A stretch of 7,938 bases of DNA, from positions 1-7,938 of the forward strand of contig JABUSD010000257.1 in NCBI GenBank assembly GCA_021442845.1. Reading direction: 5' to 3'. This stretch comes from Holdemanella sp. Its GTDB lineage: Bacteria; Bacillota_I; Bacilli_A; Erysipelotrichales; Erysipelotrichaceae. A program made the position numbers and the translations under genes. The first letter of the stretch is position 1; each line of letters starts with the position of its first letter. The notes beneath the pieces are model-generated. The model did no database searches and was not told where the DNA came from. It saw only the letters and a program-made list of their open reading frames with translations. Of the stretch, positions 1 to 6,771 are shown one piece after another.

Positions 1-296
1 CTTTTGAAATTCTGGATGGTACAACTGGTACATATAAAATGAATGATATTGATCGATGTGACATTCTAAATGAAAAAGCGAGTAAAAGAGGATTGCAGGA
101 ACCATTTGTTGCCTTGATGGGTGTAGGTGCGACAGGTATATTCCAGAATCCTTATCTATATGTTGGTATCCGTATTCGCATGAAGGATGAATCGATGCTT
201 GCCATCTATATTTCAGAAGAAAAAACACAGGTTGGTACAGATCAATATACCAAGGATCGCAATGAAGCCATCCGTATCGTTAAGAAACTAATGTAA
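1..296 (+). CDS. C-terminal part of a hypothetical protein (5' end outside window)
   Basis: The reading frame is open from the first full codon at position 3 to the TAA at 294-296, giving 97 visible residues. The first ATG in it (39-41) has no purine-rich ribosome binding site in front, and the codons before it read as ordinary protein (FEILDGTTGTYK), so this is the tail of a longer protein. The visible part alternates hydrophobic and charged residues in a beta-rich pattern (LYVGIRIRMKD, MLAIYISEEK) and ends in an amphipathic helix (NEAIRIVKKL). This looks like a small soluble PH-like or similar beta domain, but that is inference. There is no membrane segment and no catalytic motif. I do not recognise the family and assign no function. 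A terminator follows directly after the stop, so this gene ends its own transcript and is not co-transcribed with the GH3 gene. Confidence 0.75.
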   Translation, partial: FEILDGTTGTYKMNDIDRCDILNEKASKRGLQEPFVALMGVGATGIFQNPYLYVGIRIRMKDESMLAIYISEEKTQVGTDQYTKDRNEAIRIVKKLM

Positions 297-318
297 AGCT
301 CATTTTTGAGCTTTTTTT
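295..318 (+). terminator. Rho-independent terminator of the upstream hypothetical gene
   Basis: The arms AAAGCTCA (295-302) and TGAGCTTT (307-314) pair perfectly around a TTTT loop, and the T run continues to 318. The stem starts inside the stop codon of the hypothetical gene. The matching A-rich left arm is short, so it probably works mainly in the plus direction. Confidence 0.85.
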
Positions 319-324
319 ATATTC

Positions 325-355
325 TTTACTCTATTTTTACGTATGTCATGATAAT
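325..355 (+). promoter_or_regulatory. possible promoter of the GH3 gene (weak match)
   Basis: The 80 bases between the upstream terminator and the GH3 ribosome binding site must hold the promoter of the GH3 gene. The best pair I can see is a -35-like TTTACT (325-330) and a -10-like GATAAT (350-355), with a long 19-base spacer. Both are partial matches to TTGACA and TATAAT in an AT-rich region where such matches arise easily, so the exact boxes are uncertain even though a promoter here is expected. Confidence 0.3.
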
Positions 356-364
356 ATATACATA
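342..364. promoter_or_regulatory. imperfect dyad, possible operator upstream of the GH3 gene
   Basis: TATGT (342-346) and ACATA (360-364) form an inverted repeat with 13 bases between, centred at 353, over the candidate -10 region. A repressor of sugar genes (LacI or GntR type) could bind a site in this place. It does not match the catabolite-control cre consensus well. The arms are only 5 bases long in AT-rich DNA, so chance is a fair explanation. Confidence 0.2.
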
Positions 365-398
365 AGTAAAGATATTTATCTATCAGGAGGAAAATTAG

Positions 399-2801
399 AT
401 GAAAGAACCTAGTCAAAGATGTAAAGACATCCTTGCCAAGATGACGGTTGAAGAAAAAGCTTTGCAGTTATCTTGTATTATGCCATCTATGGCTTTAGAT
501 AAAGGTGTATTCAACCTTGAAAAAGCAAAGAAGGCAATGCCAAAGGCAGTAGGTCGTATGACACAGTTTGCGTCTGGATTTACAGAAGGACCTAGACAGG
601 CTGCTGAAGGATATAATGCCATTCAGAAGTATGCCATTGAAACATGTGGTCTACCTGTATTGATTCAGAATGAATCTTCATCCGGATTGGTTGCAGCCGA
701 TGCGACAATCTTCCCAGTTCCTATTGGAGTGGCTTCTTCATGGGATCCAGAATTGTCATATGAAATGGGTAAAGTTATCGGTACTGAAGGAAGAGCGATT
801 GGTCCTTATGCGATGATGTCACCAGTTGCGGATATCGCAAGAGATGGACGCTGGGGACGTGTTGATGAAACATATGGAGAAGATCCAATGTTAGCGGCTC
901 GTATGACATCGGAACAGGTACATGGTATCCAGGGTGATGATTATACAAAACACTGTGCTGCCCTAGCAAAACACTGGGTAGGATATGGTGTATCTGAAGG
1001 TGGTATCAACTGTGCTACAATCAATATCGGTAAAAAAGATTTATTTGAAGTATACGCAACACCATTTGCTGCTGCCATCAAAGAACACGATATGCAGTCA
1101 ATCATGGTTACATATTCTGATATCGATGGACTTCCAATGTCAGTCAATGAAGAATATACAAAGAAGATTTTAAGAGATGATATCGGATTTACGGGTATTG
1201 CGGTATGTGATGGACACTCTATCCCTCGTTGTATCGATCAGCAGGGTATGTTTGAAGATCGTGCTGAATTAGCAGGTGCTGCCCTAAAAGCTGGTATCGA
1301 TGCTGATACAATGACAACAACGGTTTATAATCACATCGTTGAAGGTGTTGAAAAGGGTGTTGTTGATGTTAAGGATTTAGATGAATGCGTTCTTAGAACA
1401 TTACAGGCACGTGAAGAAATGGGTCTTCTTGACAATGCTTATGTTGATCCAGATAAAGCCGTTGAAATCTTTGCTGATCCTGCAGCCGATCAGTTAAGCT
1501 ATGATATCGCTGAAAAATCGGTCATCTTATTAAAGAATGAAAATAAGACGCTTCCATTATCAAAGGATTTAAAGAAAGTTGCGATTATCGGTCCATTTGG
1601 AAAACGTACAAGTGGTTACTTTGGTGGATATGCATATCCATGTATGATGTCTGGATTCTTAAAGATTCTTGTTGATCCAGATCCAGCTATGGGTGTAATG
1701 GAAGGATTTGAAAAGATGATTTATGACATCTTTGATGTAGATTCTATGAAGGCAAAGATGTATACAGATCCAACGAAATCATTTGATGAAAATGTTAATG
1801 CATATCTTGAAAAAACATTGGGAACATTGACATTAGTCGATGCCATGAAACAGGAAATGCCTGATACTGAATTTACATATCATATCGGTACATGGAATGT
1901 TGATAACTGGGCTGAATTAATCGAAGAAGCAAAAGAAGTTGCCAAAGATGCCGATGCCGTTATCCTAGCTGTTGGTGAAATTACAGCTACAGGTGGAAAA
2001 GATACTACATCAGGTGAAGGTGTCAACCACCCTAACCTTGAACTTCCTCACCACCAGGATGAATTAGTTCGTGCAATTGGTTCAATTGGAAAACCAACAT
2101 CTATGGTTATCTTCAATGGTCGTGCATTAGCTCTTGCATCTGTTGAAAAATCAGTTGGTGCTATCGTAGATGCATGGTATCCAGGTCCATCTGGAGCCTT
2201 ACCAGTTGCTCGCGTATTAGCTGGTAAAGTCAATCCAAGCGGTCACTTACCAGTTACATTCCCTCAATATTCAGAACAGTGCCCAATCTATTATGGAACA
2301 AAGACTGGTTCTGGATACTTAGATATGTATCAAAGACCTCTTTCAACAGTATTACAGCCATTGTATCCATTTGGTCATGGATTAAGCTATACAACATTCA
2401 AGCTGTCAAATCTTAAAAATGATGCATCTGTAGAAACGGGTGCTAAGTTCAAAGTATCCGTTGATATTGAAAATACAGGGGATGTTGCTGGTGAAGATGT
2501 TGTACAGATTTATACACACTCTATCAAGCCTACTATCAATAGACCAATCAAGGAACTTCGTGGATTTAAGAAAGTCTTCTTAGAACCTGGTCAAAAGAAA
2601 ACAGTTGAATTCACATTTGATACACGTAACTTCGGTTACTACAATAAGAACTATGAATTCGTAATCGAACCTAGACCTCAGGAAATCTTTGCATGTTATG
2701 ACTCATCGACAATTGCGGAAAAGGGATTGATTGAATTCACAGGTGAAGTTAAAGAAATCTTACACGATCGTGTATTCAACTTTGAAGCTGTTGAAAAATA
2801 A
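399..2801 (+). CDS. glycoside hydrolase family 3 enzyme (probable beta-glucosidase / beta-xylosidase)
   Basis: This 800-residue protein should hydrolyse beta-linked terminal sugars from oligosaccharides or plant glycosides by the retaining mechanism of GH3. The start is fixed by AGGAGG at 385-390, 8 bases before the ATG. No signal peptide is visible, so it acts in the cytoplasm on imported substrates. The N-terminal barrel (about residues 1-370) has the family signatures: E92 in QNESSSGL (where relatives have HEECLSG), DGRWGR (149-154) followed by GEDP, the K191-H192 pair, and GFTGIAVCD with the predicted nucleophile D271. The second domain (about 394-640) starts at VAIIGP, carries a long insertion after GGY (409-411), and has E527 (AVGE) and E540 (SGEG). 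E540 is my candidate acid/base by analogy with the SGEA motif of BglX-type enzymes. YPFGHGLSY (656-664) leads into a fibronectin-III-like domain (about 680-755) with GEDVVQIY and ELRGFKK. Family membership is certain; the substrate cannot be read from sequence. The convergent ROK kinase would suit a glucose product. Confidence 0.93.
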   Translation: MKEPSQRCKDILAKMTVEEKALQLSCIMPSMALDKGVFNLEKAKKAMPKAVGRMTQFASGFTEGPRQAAEGYNAIQKYAIETCGLPVLIQNESSSGLVAADATIFPVPIGVASSWDPELSYEMGKVIGTEGRAIGPYAMMSPVADIARDGRWGRVDETYGEDPMLAARMTSEQVHGIQGDDYTKHCAALAKHWVGYGVSEGGINCATINIGKKDLFEVYATPFAAAIKEHDMQSIMVTYSDIDGLPMSVNEEYTKKILRDDIGFTGIAVCDGHSIPRCIDQQGMFEDRAELAGAALKAGIDADTMTTTVYNHIVEGVEKGVVDVKDLDECVLRTLQAREEMGLLDNAYVDPDKAVEIFADPAADQLSYDIAEKSVILLKNENKTLPLSKDLKKVAIIGPFGKRTSGYFGGYAYPCMMSGFLKILVDPDPAMGVMEGFEKMIYDIFDVDSMKAKMYTDPTKSFDENVNAYLEKTLGTLTLVDAMKQEMPDTEFTYHIGTWNVDNWAELIEEAKEVAKDADAVILAVGEITATGGKDTTSGEGVNHPNLELPHHQDELVRAIGSIGKPTSMVIFNGRALALASVEKSVGAIVDAWYPGPSGALPVARVLAGKVNPSGHLPVTFPQYSEQCPIYYGTKTGSGYLDMYQRPLSTVLQPLYPFGHGLSYTTFKLSNLKNDASVETGAKFKVSVDIENTGDVAGEDVVQIYTHSIKPTINRPIKELRGFKKVFLEPGQKKTVEFTFDTRNFGYYNKNYEFVIEPRPQEIFACYDSSTIAEKGLIEFTGEVKEILHDRVFNFEAVEK

Positions 2802-2841
2802 GCATAAAAAAAGCTCGTAAGAGCTTTTTTTTATGCTTATT
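2797..2841. terminator. bidirectional terminator shared by the GH3 and ROK genes
   Basis: One long hairpin serves both converging genes. The outer arms AATAAGCAT (2797-2805) and ATGCTTATT (2833-2841) pair perfectly. Inside them seven As (2806-2812) face eight Ts (2825-2832), and GCTC (2813-2816) pairs with GAGC (2821-2824) around a GTAA loop. Each strand therefore ends its GC-containing stem with a run of Ts. The outer arms include both stop codons: the TAA of the GH3 gene (2799-2801) and the TAA of the ROK gene (2839-2837 on the minus strand). Confidence 0.93.
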
Positions 2842-3778
2842 CAAGAACTAGCTGAACACCACCGTAGATACCTGCTGAGTTACCTAATGTAGCACGTTTG
2901 AATTCTGTTCCTGTCATATTGTGGAAACAATAGTGTTTGTACCATTTTTCGATTGGTTCCATCAATACTGCACCGGCATTGGATAAACCACCACCAATGA
3001 TGAATGCAGCTGGGTTTGTTACAGTCGCAACTGTAGCTAAACCTTTTCCTAAAGTCTTTCCTAAAAGATCCATCATCTTAACCGCAACAGCGTCACCTTC
3101 TTCAGCGGCTTTACAGATTTCTTTTGTTGATAGCTTTTCATATTGTCTTAATACGGTTTCTTCATCTGGGTGAGAAGCTAAATAACGTTTTGTGACACGT
3201 AATAGACCACTGGCTGAAGTATATTGTTCTAGACATCCCTTCTTACCGCATCCACAAACTTCTGTTTCTTCTTCATTTACATTGATGTGACCGATTTCAC
3301 CGCCACCTCCATTAGCACCTGCAATGACTTTACCATCAACGATGACGCCACCACCAACGCCTGTTCCTAATGTAATCATAATTAAATCTTTGTAGCCTTT
3401 TCCTCCACCTTGCCACATTTCACCTAATGCAGCCACGTTGGCATCATTTCCTACACCGACTTTAATTCCACTTAATGCTTCCATCTGAATCTTAACATTA
3501 AATGTTGGCCATCCTAAGTTTACACAGTTGAATACAGTTCCATCATCTCCGACTGGTCCTGGAACACCCATTCCGATTCCCTGTACTTCCTCTTTTGTGA
3601 TATTATTTTCTTCCATCTTTTTAGTGATTGCTTCGTTGATATCAGAAAGAATATTCTTTCCATTGTCTTCTGTACGTGTTGGGATTTCCCATACTTCTAA
3701 TAAAGCGCCTGACGTATTGAATAAACCGATTTTTACTGTTGTTCCTCCAATATCAACACCAAATGCATACGTTTTCAT
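2837..3778 (-). CDS. ROK-family sugar kinase, probable glucokinase
   Basis: This 313-residue cytoplasmic protein should transfer phosphate from ATP to a hexose, most likely glucose to glucose 6-phosphate. The N-terminal phosphate-binding motif is DIGGTT (9-14), and the catalytic base is D112 in GVGNDANVAALGE. A second nucleotide-binding motif is LGTGVGGG (137-144). The ROK signature zinc site is intact: H164 in EIGH, then C175, C177 and C182 in CGCGKKGCLE. IIGGGLS (260-266) is the C-terminal adenosine-binding motif. The length fits single-domain kinases of the family; there is no N-terminal helix-turn-helix, so it is not a NagC/XylR-type repressor. EIGH and the CxCGxxGC motif are shared with N-acetylmannosamine and fructose kinases, so the exact sugar is not proven. 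AAAGGAGAA at 3794-3786 (minus strand) sits 9 bases (from its AGGAG core) before the ATG. Upstream is the ysxC terminator, so it has its own promoter within about 3779-3829, but I see no clear -35/-10 pair there. It converges on the GH3 gene. Confidence 0.92.
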   Translation of the reverse strand: MKTYAFGVDIGGTTVKIGLFNTSGALLEVWEIPTRTEDNGKNILSDINEAITKKMEENNITKEEVQGIGMGVPGPVGDDGTVFNCVNLGWPTFNVKIQMEALSGIKVGVGNDANVAALGEMWQGGGKGYKDLIMITLGTGVGGGVIVDGKVIAGANGGGGEIGHINVNEEETEVCGCGKKGCLEQYTSASGLLRVTKRYLASHPDEETVLRQYEKLSTKEICKAAEEGDAVAVKMMDLLGKTLGKGLATVATVTNPAAFIIGGGLSNAGAVLMEPIEKWYKHYCFHNMTGTEFKRATLGNSAGIYGGVQLVLE

Positions 3779-3829
3779 ATAATTGTTCTCCTTTGTAAAT
3801 CTATATCTATTTTACATCACATGGATAGT

Positions 3830-3858
3830 AAAAAGAAACTCTAAATCTTTAGAGTTTC
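3830..3858 (-). terminator. terminator of the tig-lon-ysxC operon, overlapping the end of ysxC
   Basis: GAAACTCTAAA (3835-3845) and TTTAGAGTTTC (3848-3858) are a perfect 11-base inverted repeat separated by two bases (in practice a four-base or larger loop). On the minus strand the stem is followed by five Ts (3834-3830). The right arm lies within the last codons of ysxC and the left arm contains its TAG stop (3843-3841), so coding sequence and terminator are shared. Confidence 0.85.
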
Positions 3859-4416
3859 CTTTAATTTATGCATGACTTCCTCAAATCCAAGTTTTTCGGT
3901 ACTGCTGATTCCATAAATGTTTTGGAGTGGAATCTGTAAGCTTTGAGAAATTGTTTTTAATGCTTTAATACGCTTTGTCTTTGGTACTTTATCAATTTTT
4001 GTGGCAACGACAAGAATAGGAATCTGCTGACTTCTTAACATTTCAATCATATCCTTATCATCTCGTGTTGGTTCATGTCTTGCATCCACTAAGGAAATGA
4101 CACATGATAGCTGTTCTCTTTTTGAAAAGTATTCTTCCATCATGTCACCCATCTTCTTTAATAAAGCCTGTGACATCTTGGCATATCCATAGCCTGGTAC
4201 GTCCACAAGCATCCAGCTATCATCAATCGAGAAGAAATTGATCATTCTTGTCTTACCGGGTGTATTTCCTACATACGCTAGTTTCTTTCTTCCGGTAAGG
4301 GCATTGATAAAGCTTGATTTTCCTACATTGCTTCGTCCAACGACAACCACTTCCGGCATATCAGATGCTGGCCAGTTGGATGAATCAACGCATGAAATTA
4401 CAAATTCGCTTTTCAT
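3841..4416 (-). CDS. ysxC: ribosome biogenesis GTP-binding protein YsxC/EngB (YihA)
   Basis: This 191-residue GTPase belongs to the TrmE-Era-EngA-EngB-Septin-like class. In Bacillus subtilis, YsxC is essential and takes part in late 50S ribosomal subunit assembly. All G motifs are visible: G1 GRSNVGKS (27-34), the switch I threonine T52 in NTPGKT, G3 DVPG (72-75, followed by YG), G4 TKID (139-142) and a G5-like SST (171-173). Length and the N-terminal lead (KSEFVISCVDSSNWP) match Bacillus YsxC closely, which supports the chosen ATG. The start codon comes one base after the lon stop (TAA-A-ATG), and there is no AGGAGG-like site in the 20 bases before it, so translation probably depends on ribosomes finishing lon. 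The same lon-ysxC adjacency is known in Bacillus. A terminator overlaps the 3' end, making this the last gene of the operon. Confidence 0.96.
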   Translation of the reverse strand: MKSEFVISCVDSSNWPASDMPEVVVVGRSNVGKSSFINALTGRKKLAYVGNTPGKTRMINFFSIDDSWMLVDVPGYGYAKMSQALLKKMGDMMEEYFSKREQLSCVISLVDARHEPTRDDKDMIEMLRSQQIPILVVATKIDKVPKTKRIKALKTISQSLQIPLQNIYGISSTEKLGFEEVMHKLKETLKI

Positions 4417-4417
4417 T

Positions 4418-6721
4418 TTATTGTACCAATGCGTGCTGTAGTACCTGTTTTACAGTGGATACTGGAATAAATGTAACGGAATCCTTGACTTCCTGTGGAA
4501 TTTCATCTAAATCCTTTACATTTCCCTTTGGAATTAGAATTGTATCAATTCCAGAACGGTGGGCTGCCAAAGATTTTTCCTTCAATCCTCCAATTGGAAG
4601 AACATTACCACGTAATGTGACCTCCCCTGTCATCGCAAGATTGGCGCGTACAGGAATATCGGCAAAGCAGGATACCAATGCCGTTGTCATTGTCACACCT
4701 GCACTTGGTCCATCCTTTGGTACTGCTCCTTCTGGCACATGGACATGGAAATCGTTCTTTCCAAAGATTTCTGGATCGATCTTATATTCCTTGGCATGCG
4801 CTTTGATATAGTCAAGGGCGATGTTGGCACTTTCCTTCATGACATCCCCTAGTTGTCCTGTCAGAATCAGATTTCCTTTTCCTTCAAACCTATTAGCTTC
4901 AATCTGTAGGATATCCCCACCAAAGCTTGTATAAGCTAAACCTGTTACAGTTCCTACCTGGTCTGTCTTTTCCTTCTTGCCATAGTCTACTTTTTCATTT
5001 CCTAACCATTCCTTGATTAGTTTCTTTGTCAATGTAATGGATTTCTTTCCATCCTTTAATACCGCAAGCACAGTTTTACGACAGATTGTTGCGATAACGC
5101 GTTCCAATTGACGGACACCCGCTTCTCTTGTGTAATAGCGCACCAGATACAACAGCATATCATCACTGATTTTTAACTGGGATGCCTTTAATCCATTCTC
5201 TTTCAACTGTTTAGGTACTAAGTGTTCCTTGGCAATATGAATCTTTTCCACATCTGTATAAGAAGACAATTGAATGATTTCTAAACGGTCACGTAGTGCT
5301 GGTGGTATATTTTCCAGATAATTGGCAGTTGCGATGAACAATACCTTGGATAAATCATACGCTTCTTCAATATAGTGATCAGAGAACAATGCATTCTGTT
5401 CTGGGTCCAATACTTCTAACATCGCACTGCTTGGATCCCCTTTATAATCACTTGCCATCTTATCCAATTCATCAATCAGGAAGACTGGATTGATGACCTG
5501 GGCCTTTTTCATTCCCTGAATGACTCTTCCTGGAAGTGCCCCTAGATATGTTCTTCTGTGTCCGCGGATTTCCGCTTCATCACGAACACCTCCAAGTGAC
5601 ATCTTGACAAATTTTCTTCCTAAAGCACGGGCAACACTCTTTGCCAGACTTGTCTTTCCAACCCCTGGAGGACCCACTAGACATAGGATTGGCGCCTTTA
5701 ATGAATTTGTCATCTGTTTTACAGCTAAATATTCCATGATGCGCTCTTTCACTTTTTCAAGTCCATAGTGATCTTCATCTAGAATTCGCTGTGCTTCATT
5801 CAAGTCTTCATTATCCTTTGTCATCTGCCACCATGGTAGTTCCATCAGCCAGTCGATATATGTCTTAATGACACCTGTTTCACCGCTTGCCATTGGCAGC
5901 ATTTCATAACGGGATAATTCATCCTTTACTTTCTGTTTAATATATTCTGGATATGGATTTTCCGCTAAACGCTTACGGATTCCTTCCGCATCCTTATCCT
6001 GTTCAACCACATCACCTAATTCTTCCTTGATCGCATGCATCTTTTCACGCAGGTAGTATTCCTTCTGTGACTGATCAATTCTTTCCTTGACAGTTTCATT
6101 GATCTTCTGTTCTACTTCAGACATCTTCTTTTCTTTTTCCATGTCCTGTAGTAACATTTCTAAACGATCATTGATTCCTAATGTTTCTAGATATTGTTGT
6201 TTACGGTCAATTGAAATTGGGAAAGCCTGTACCGCTCTATCACTGATGACTTCGGCTCCAATTCCTTTTGATAATTCCATCATTAAATCCTTTGATAAGA
6301 ATTTTTCATTTTTTGCCATTCCTTCAAACAGGGAAGCAATCATGCGCACTAGGGCAACTTCTTCCAATTCATCCTGTTTGATGGATTTAAGAATATTGAT
6401 TTCCCCAATATCCGAACTATCCGATTTTGTCCAGTCAACTAGTTCTACACGTTCCAATCCTCTAAACTTAACACGGATAAAGTCATTGATACGGCGTACA
6501 TGACGAATTTCACATAGCGTACCAACTGTATAAATATCATCCTGTCCTGGTTTGTCCACTTCCATGCGCTTCTGTGAGAACAGAACAATCTTGTCTTCAT
6601 AATGATCCTGGGCATTATATACCGCATCCAATGATGGTTTTCTTCCTACATCAATCACAATTTCCTGTCCTGGGAAGATAATAACACCTCTTGTACAAAT
6701 TAAAGGATATGTCATAGCCAT
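4418..6721 (-). CDS. lon: ATP-dependent protease Lon (LonA type, serine protease)
   Basis: Lon forms a cytoplasmic hexamer that unfolds and degrades damaged and short-lived regulatory proteins. The 767-residue length chosen here is close to Bacillus LonA (about 774). Order: N-terminal substrate-binding domain (about 1-195, starting MAMTYPLICTRGVIIFPG), a helical and coiled-coil region rich in K and E (about 195-300), the AAA+ module with Walker A GPPGVGKT (350-357), Walker B VFLIDE (413-418), sensor 1 in ATAN (464-467), arginine finger region LRDR (476-479) and sensor 2 in REAGVR (532-537), and the protease domain with S673 in DGPSAG and K716 in GLKEKS. The Ser-Lys spacing of 43 equals that of E. 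coli Lon (S679/K722). There is no membrane segment, so it is LonA, not LonB. The frame stays open 9 codons further, to an ATG at 6748, but AAGGAGG at 6736-6730 is placed 8 bases before the ATG at 6721, so I use 6721. tig lies upstream and ysxC follows after one base. Confidence 0.96.
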   Translation of the reverse strand: MAMTYPLICTRGVIIFPGQEIVIDVGRKPSLDAVYNAQDHYEDKIVLFSQKRMEVDKPGQDDIYTVGTLCEIRHVRRINDFIRVKFRGLERVELVDWTKSDSSDIGEINILKSIKQDELEEVALVRMIASLFEGMAKNEKFLSKDLMMELSKGIGAEVISDRAVQAFPISIDRKQQYLETLGINDRLEMLLQDMEKEKKMSEVEQKINETVKERIDQSQKEYYLREKMHAIKEELGDVVEQDKDAEGIRKRLAENPYPEYIKQKVKDELSRYEMLPMASGETGVIKTYIDWLMELPWWQMTKDNEDLNEAQRILDEDHYGLEKVKERIMEYLAVKQMTNSLKAPILCLVGPPGVGKTSLAKSVARALGRKFVKMSLGGVRDEAEIRGHRRTYLGALPGRVIQGMKKAQVINPVFLIDELDKMASDYKGDPSSAMLEVLDPEQNALFSDHYIEEAYDLSKVLFIATANYLENIPPALRDRLEIIQLSSYTDVEKIHIAKEHLVPKQLKENGLKASQLKISDDMLLYLVRYYTREAGVRQLERVIATICRKTVLAVLKDGKKSITLTKKLIKEWLGNEKVDYGKKEKTDQVGTVTGLAYTSFGGDILQIEANRFEGKGNLILTGQLGDVMKESANIALDYIKAHAKEYKIDPEIFGKNDFHVHVPEGAVPKDGPSAGVTMTTALVSCFADIPVRANLAMTGEVTLRGNVLPIGGLKEKSLAAHRSGIDTILIPKGNVKDLDEIPQEVKDSVTFIPVSTVKQVLQHALVQ

Positions 6722-6729
6722 AATAATAA

Positions 6730-6736
6730 CCTCCTT
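6730..6736 (-). promoter_or_regulatory. ribosome binding site that sets the lon start
   Basis: On the minus strand AAGGAGG (6736-6730) is followed by TTATTATT and then ATG at 6721-6719. This is near-ideal spacing. The earlier in-frame ATG at 6748-6746 lies in the T-tract arm of the tig-lon hairpin and has no such site, and using it would place this ribosome binding site inside the coding sequence. Confidence 0.9.
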
Positions 6737-6746
6737 ACTTTTATGC

Positions 6747-6771
6747 AAAAAAGACGCAAAGCGCCTTTTTT
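6747..6771 (-). terminator. terminator-like hairpin between tig and lon (possible attenuator)
   Basis: On the minus strand AAAAAAGGCGC (6771-6761) pairs with GCGTCTTTTTT (6757-6747) around a TTT loop, with one G-U wobble. The stem base is followed by a run of six Ts, so it has the form of a Rho-independent terminator. It begins 6 bases after the tig stop codon. Only 10 bases separate its end from the lon ribosome binding site, too few for a promoter, so it is more likely a partial terminator or mRNA 3'-end/processing signal within a tig-lon-ysxC operon than a complete stop. Confidence 0.75.

Noticed and set aside
18..34. Short direct repeat GGTACAACTGGTACA at the left edge
   Set aside because: It falls inside the coding frame of the hypothetical protein (DGTTGTYK), and two short copies of GGTACA explain nothing beyond the codons.
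39..296. Complete 85-residue small gene starting at the ATG at 39
   Set aside because: No ribosome binding site precedes this ATG and the frame continues open to the window edge, so it is better read as the end of a longer gene.
2837..3778. ROK-family transcriptional repressor (NagC/XylR type)
   Set aside because: The protein begins directly with the kinase phosphate-binding motif (DIGGTT at residues 9-14) and lacks a helix-turn-helix extension; its catalytic Asp and zinc site are intact.
3779..3829. Defined -35/-10 promoter for the ROK kinase gene
   Set aside because: A TAAAAT-like -10 on the minus strand can be found, but no acceptable -35 lies at the right distance. A promoter is expected here but I cannot place it.
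4314..4811. 165-codon plus-strand open frame across the ysxC-lon junction
   Set aside because: It lies antisense to two well-conserved genes, has no ribosome binding site or family motifs, and its Cys/Thr/Ser-rich composition is what the complement of their codons gives.
6087..6503. 138-codon plus-strand open frame opposite lon
   Set aside because: It is antisense to the Lon N-terminal and coiled-coil regions. The Ser/Phe-rich translation is the typical shadow of Glu/Lys-rich coding sequence, and no start signal precedes it.
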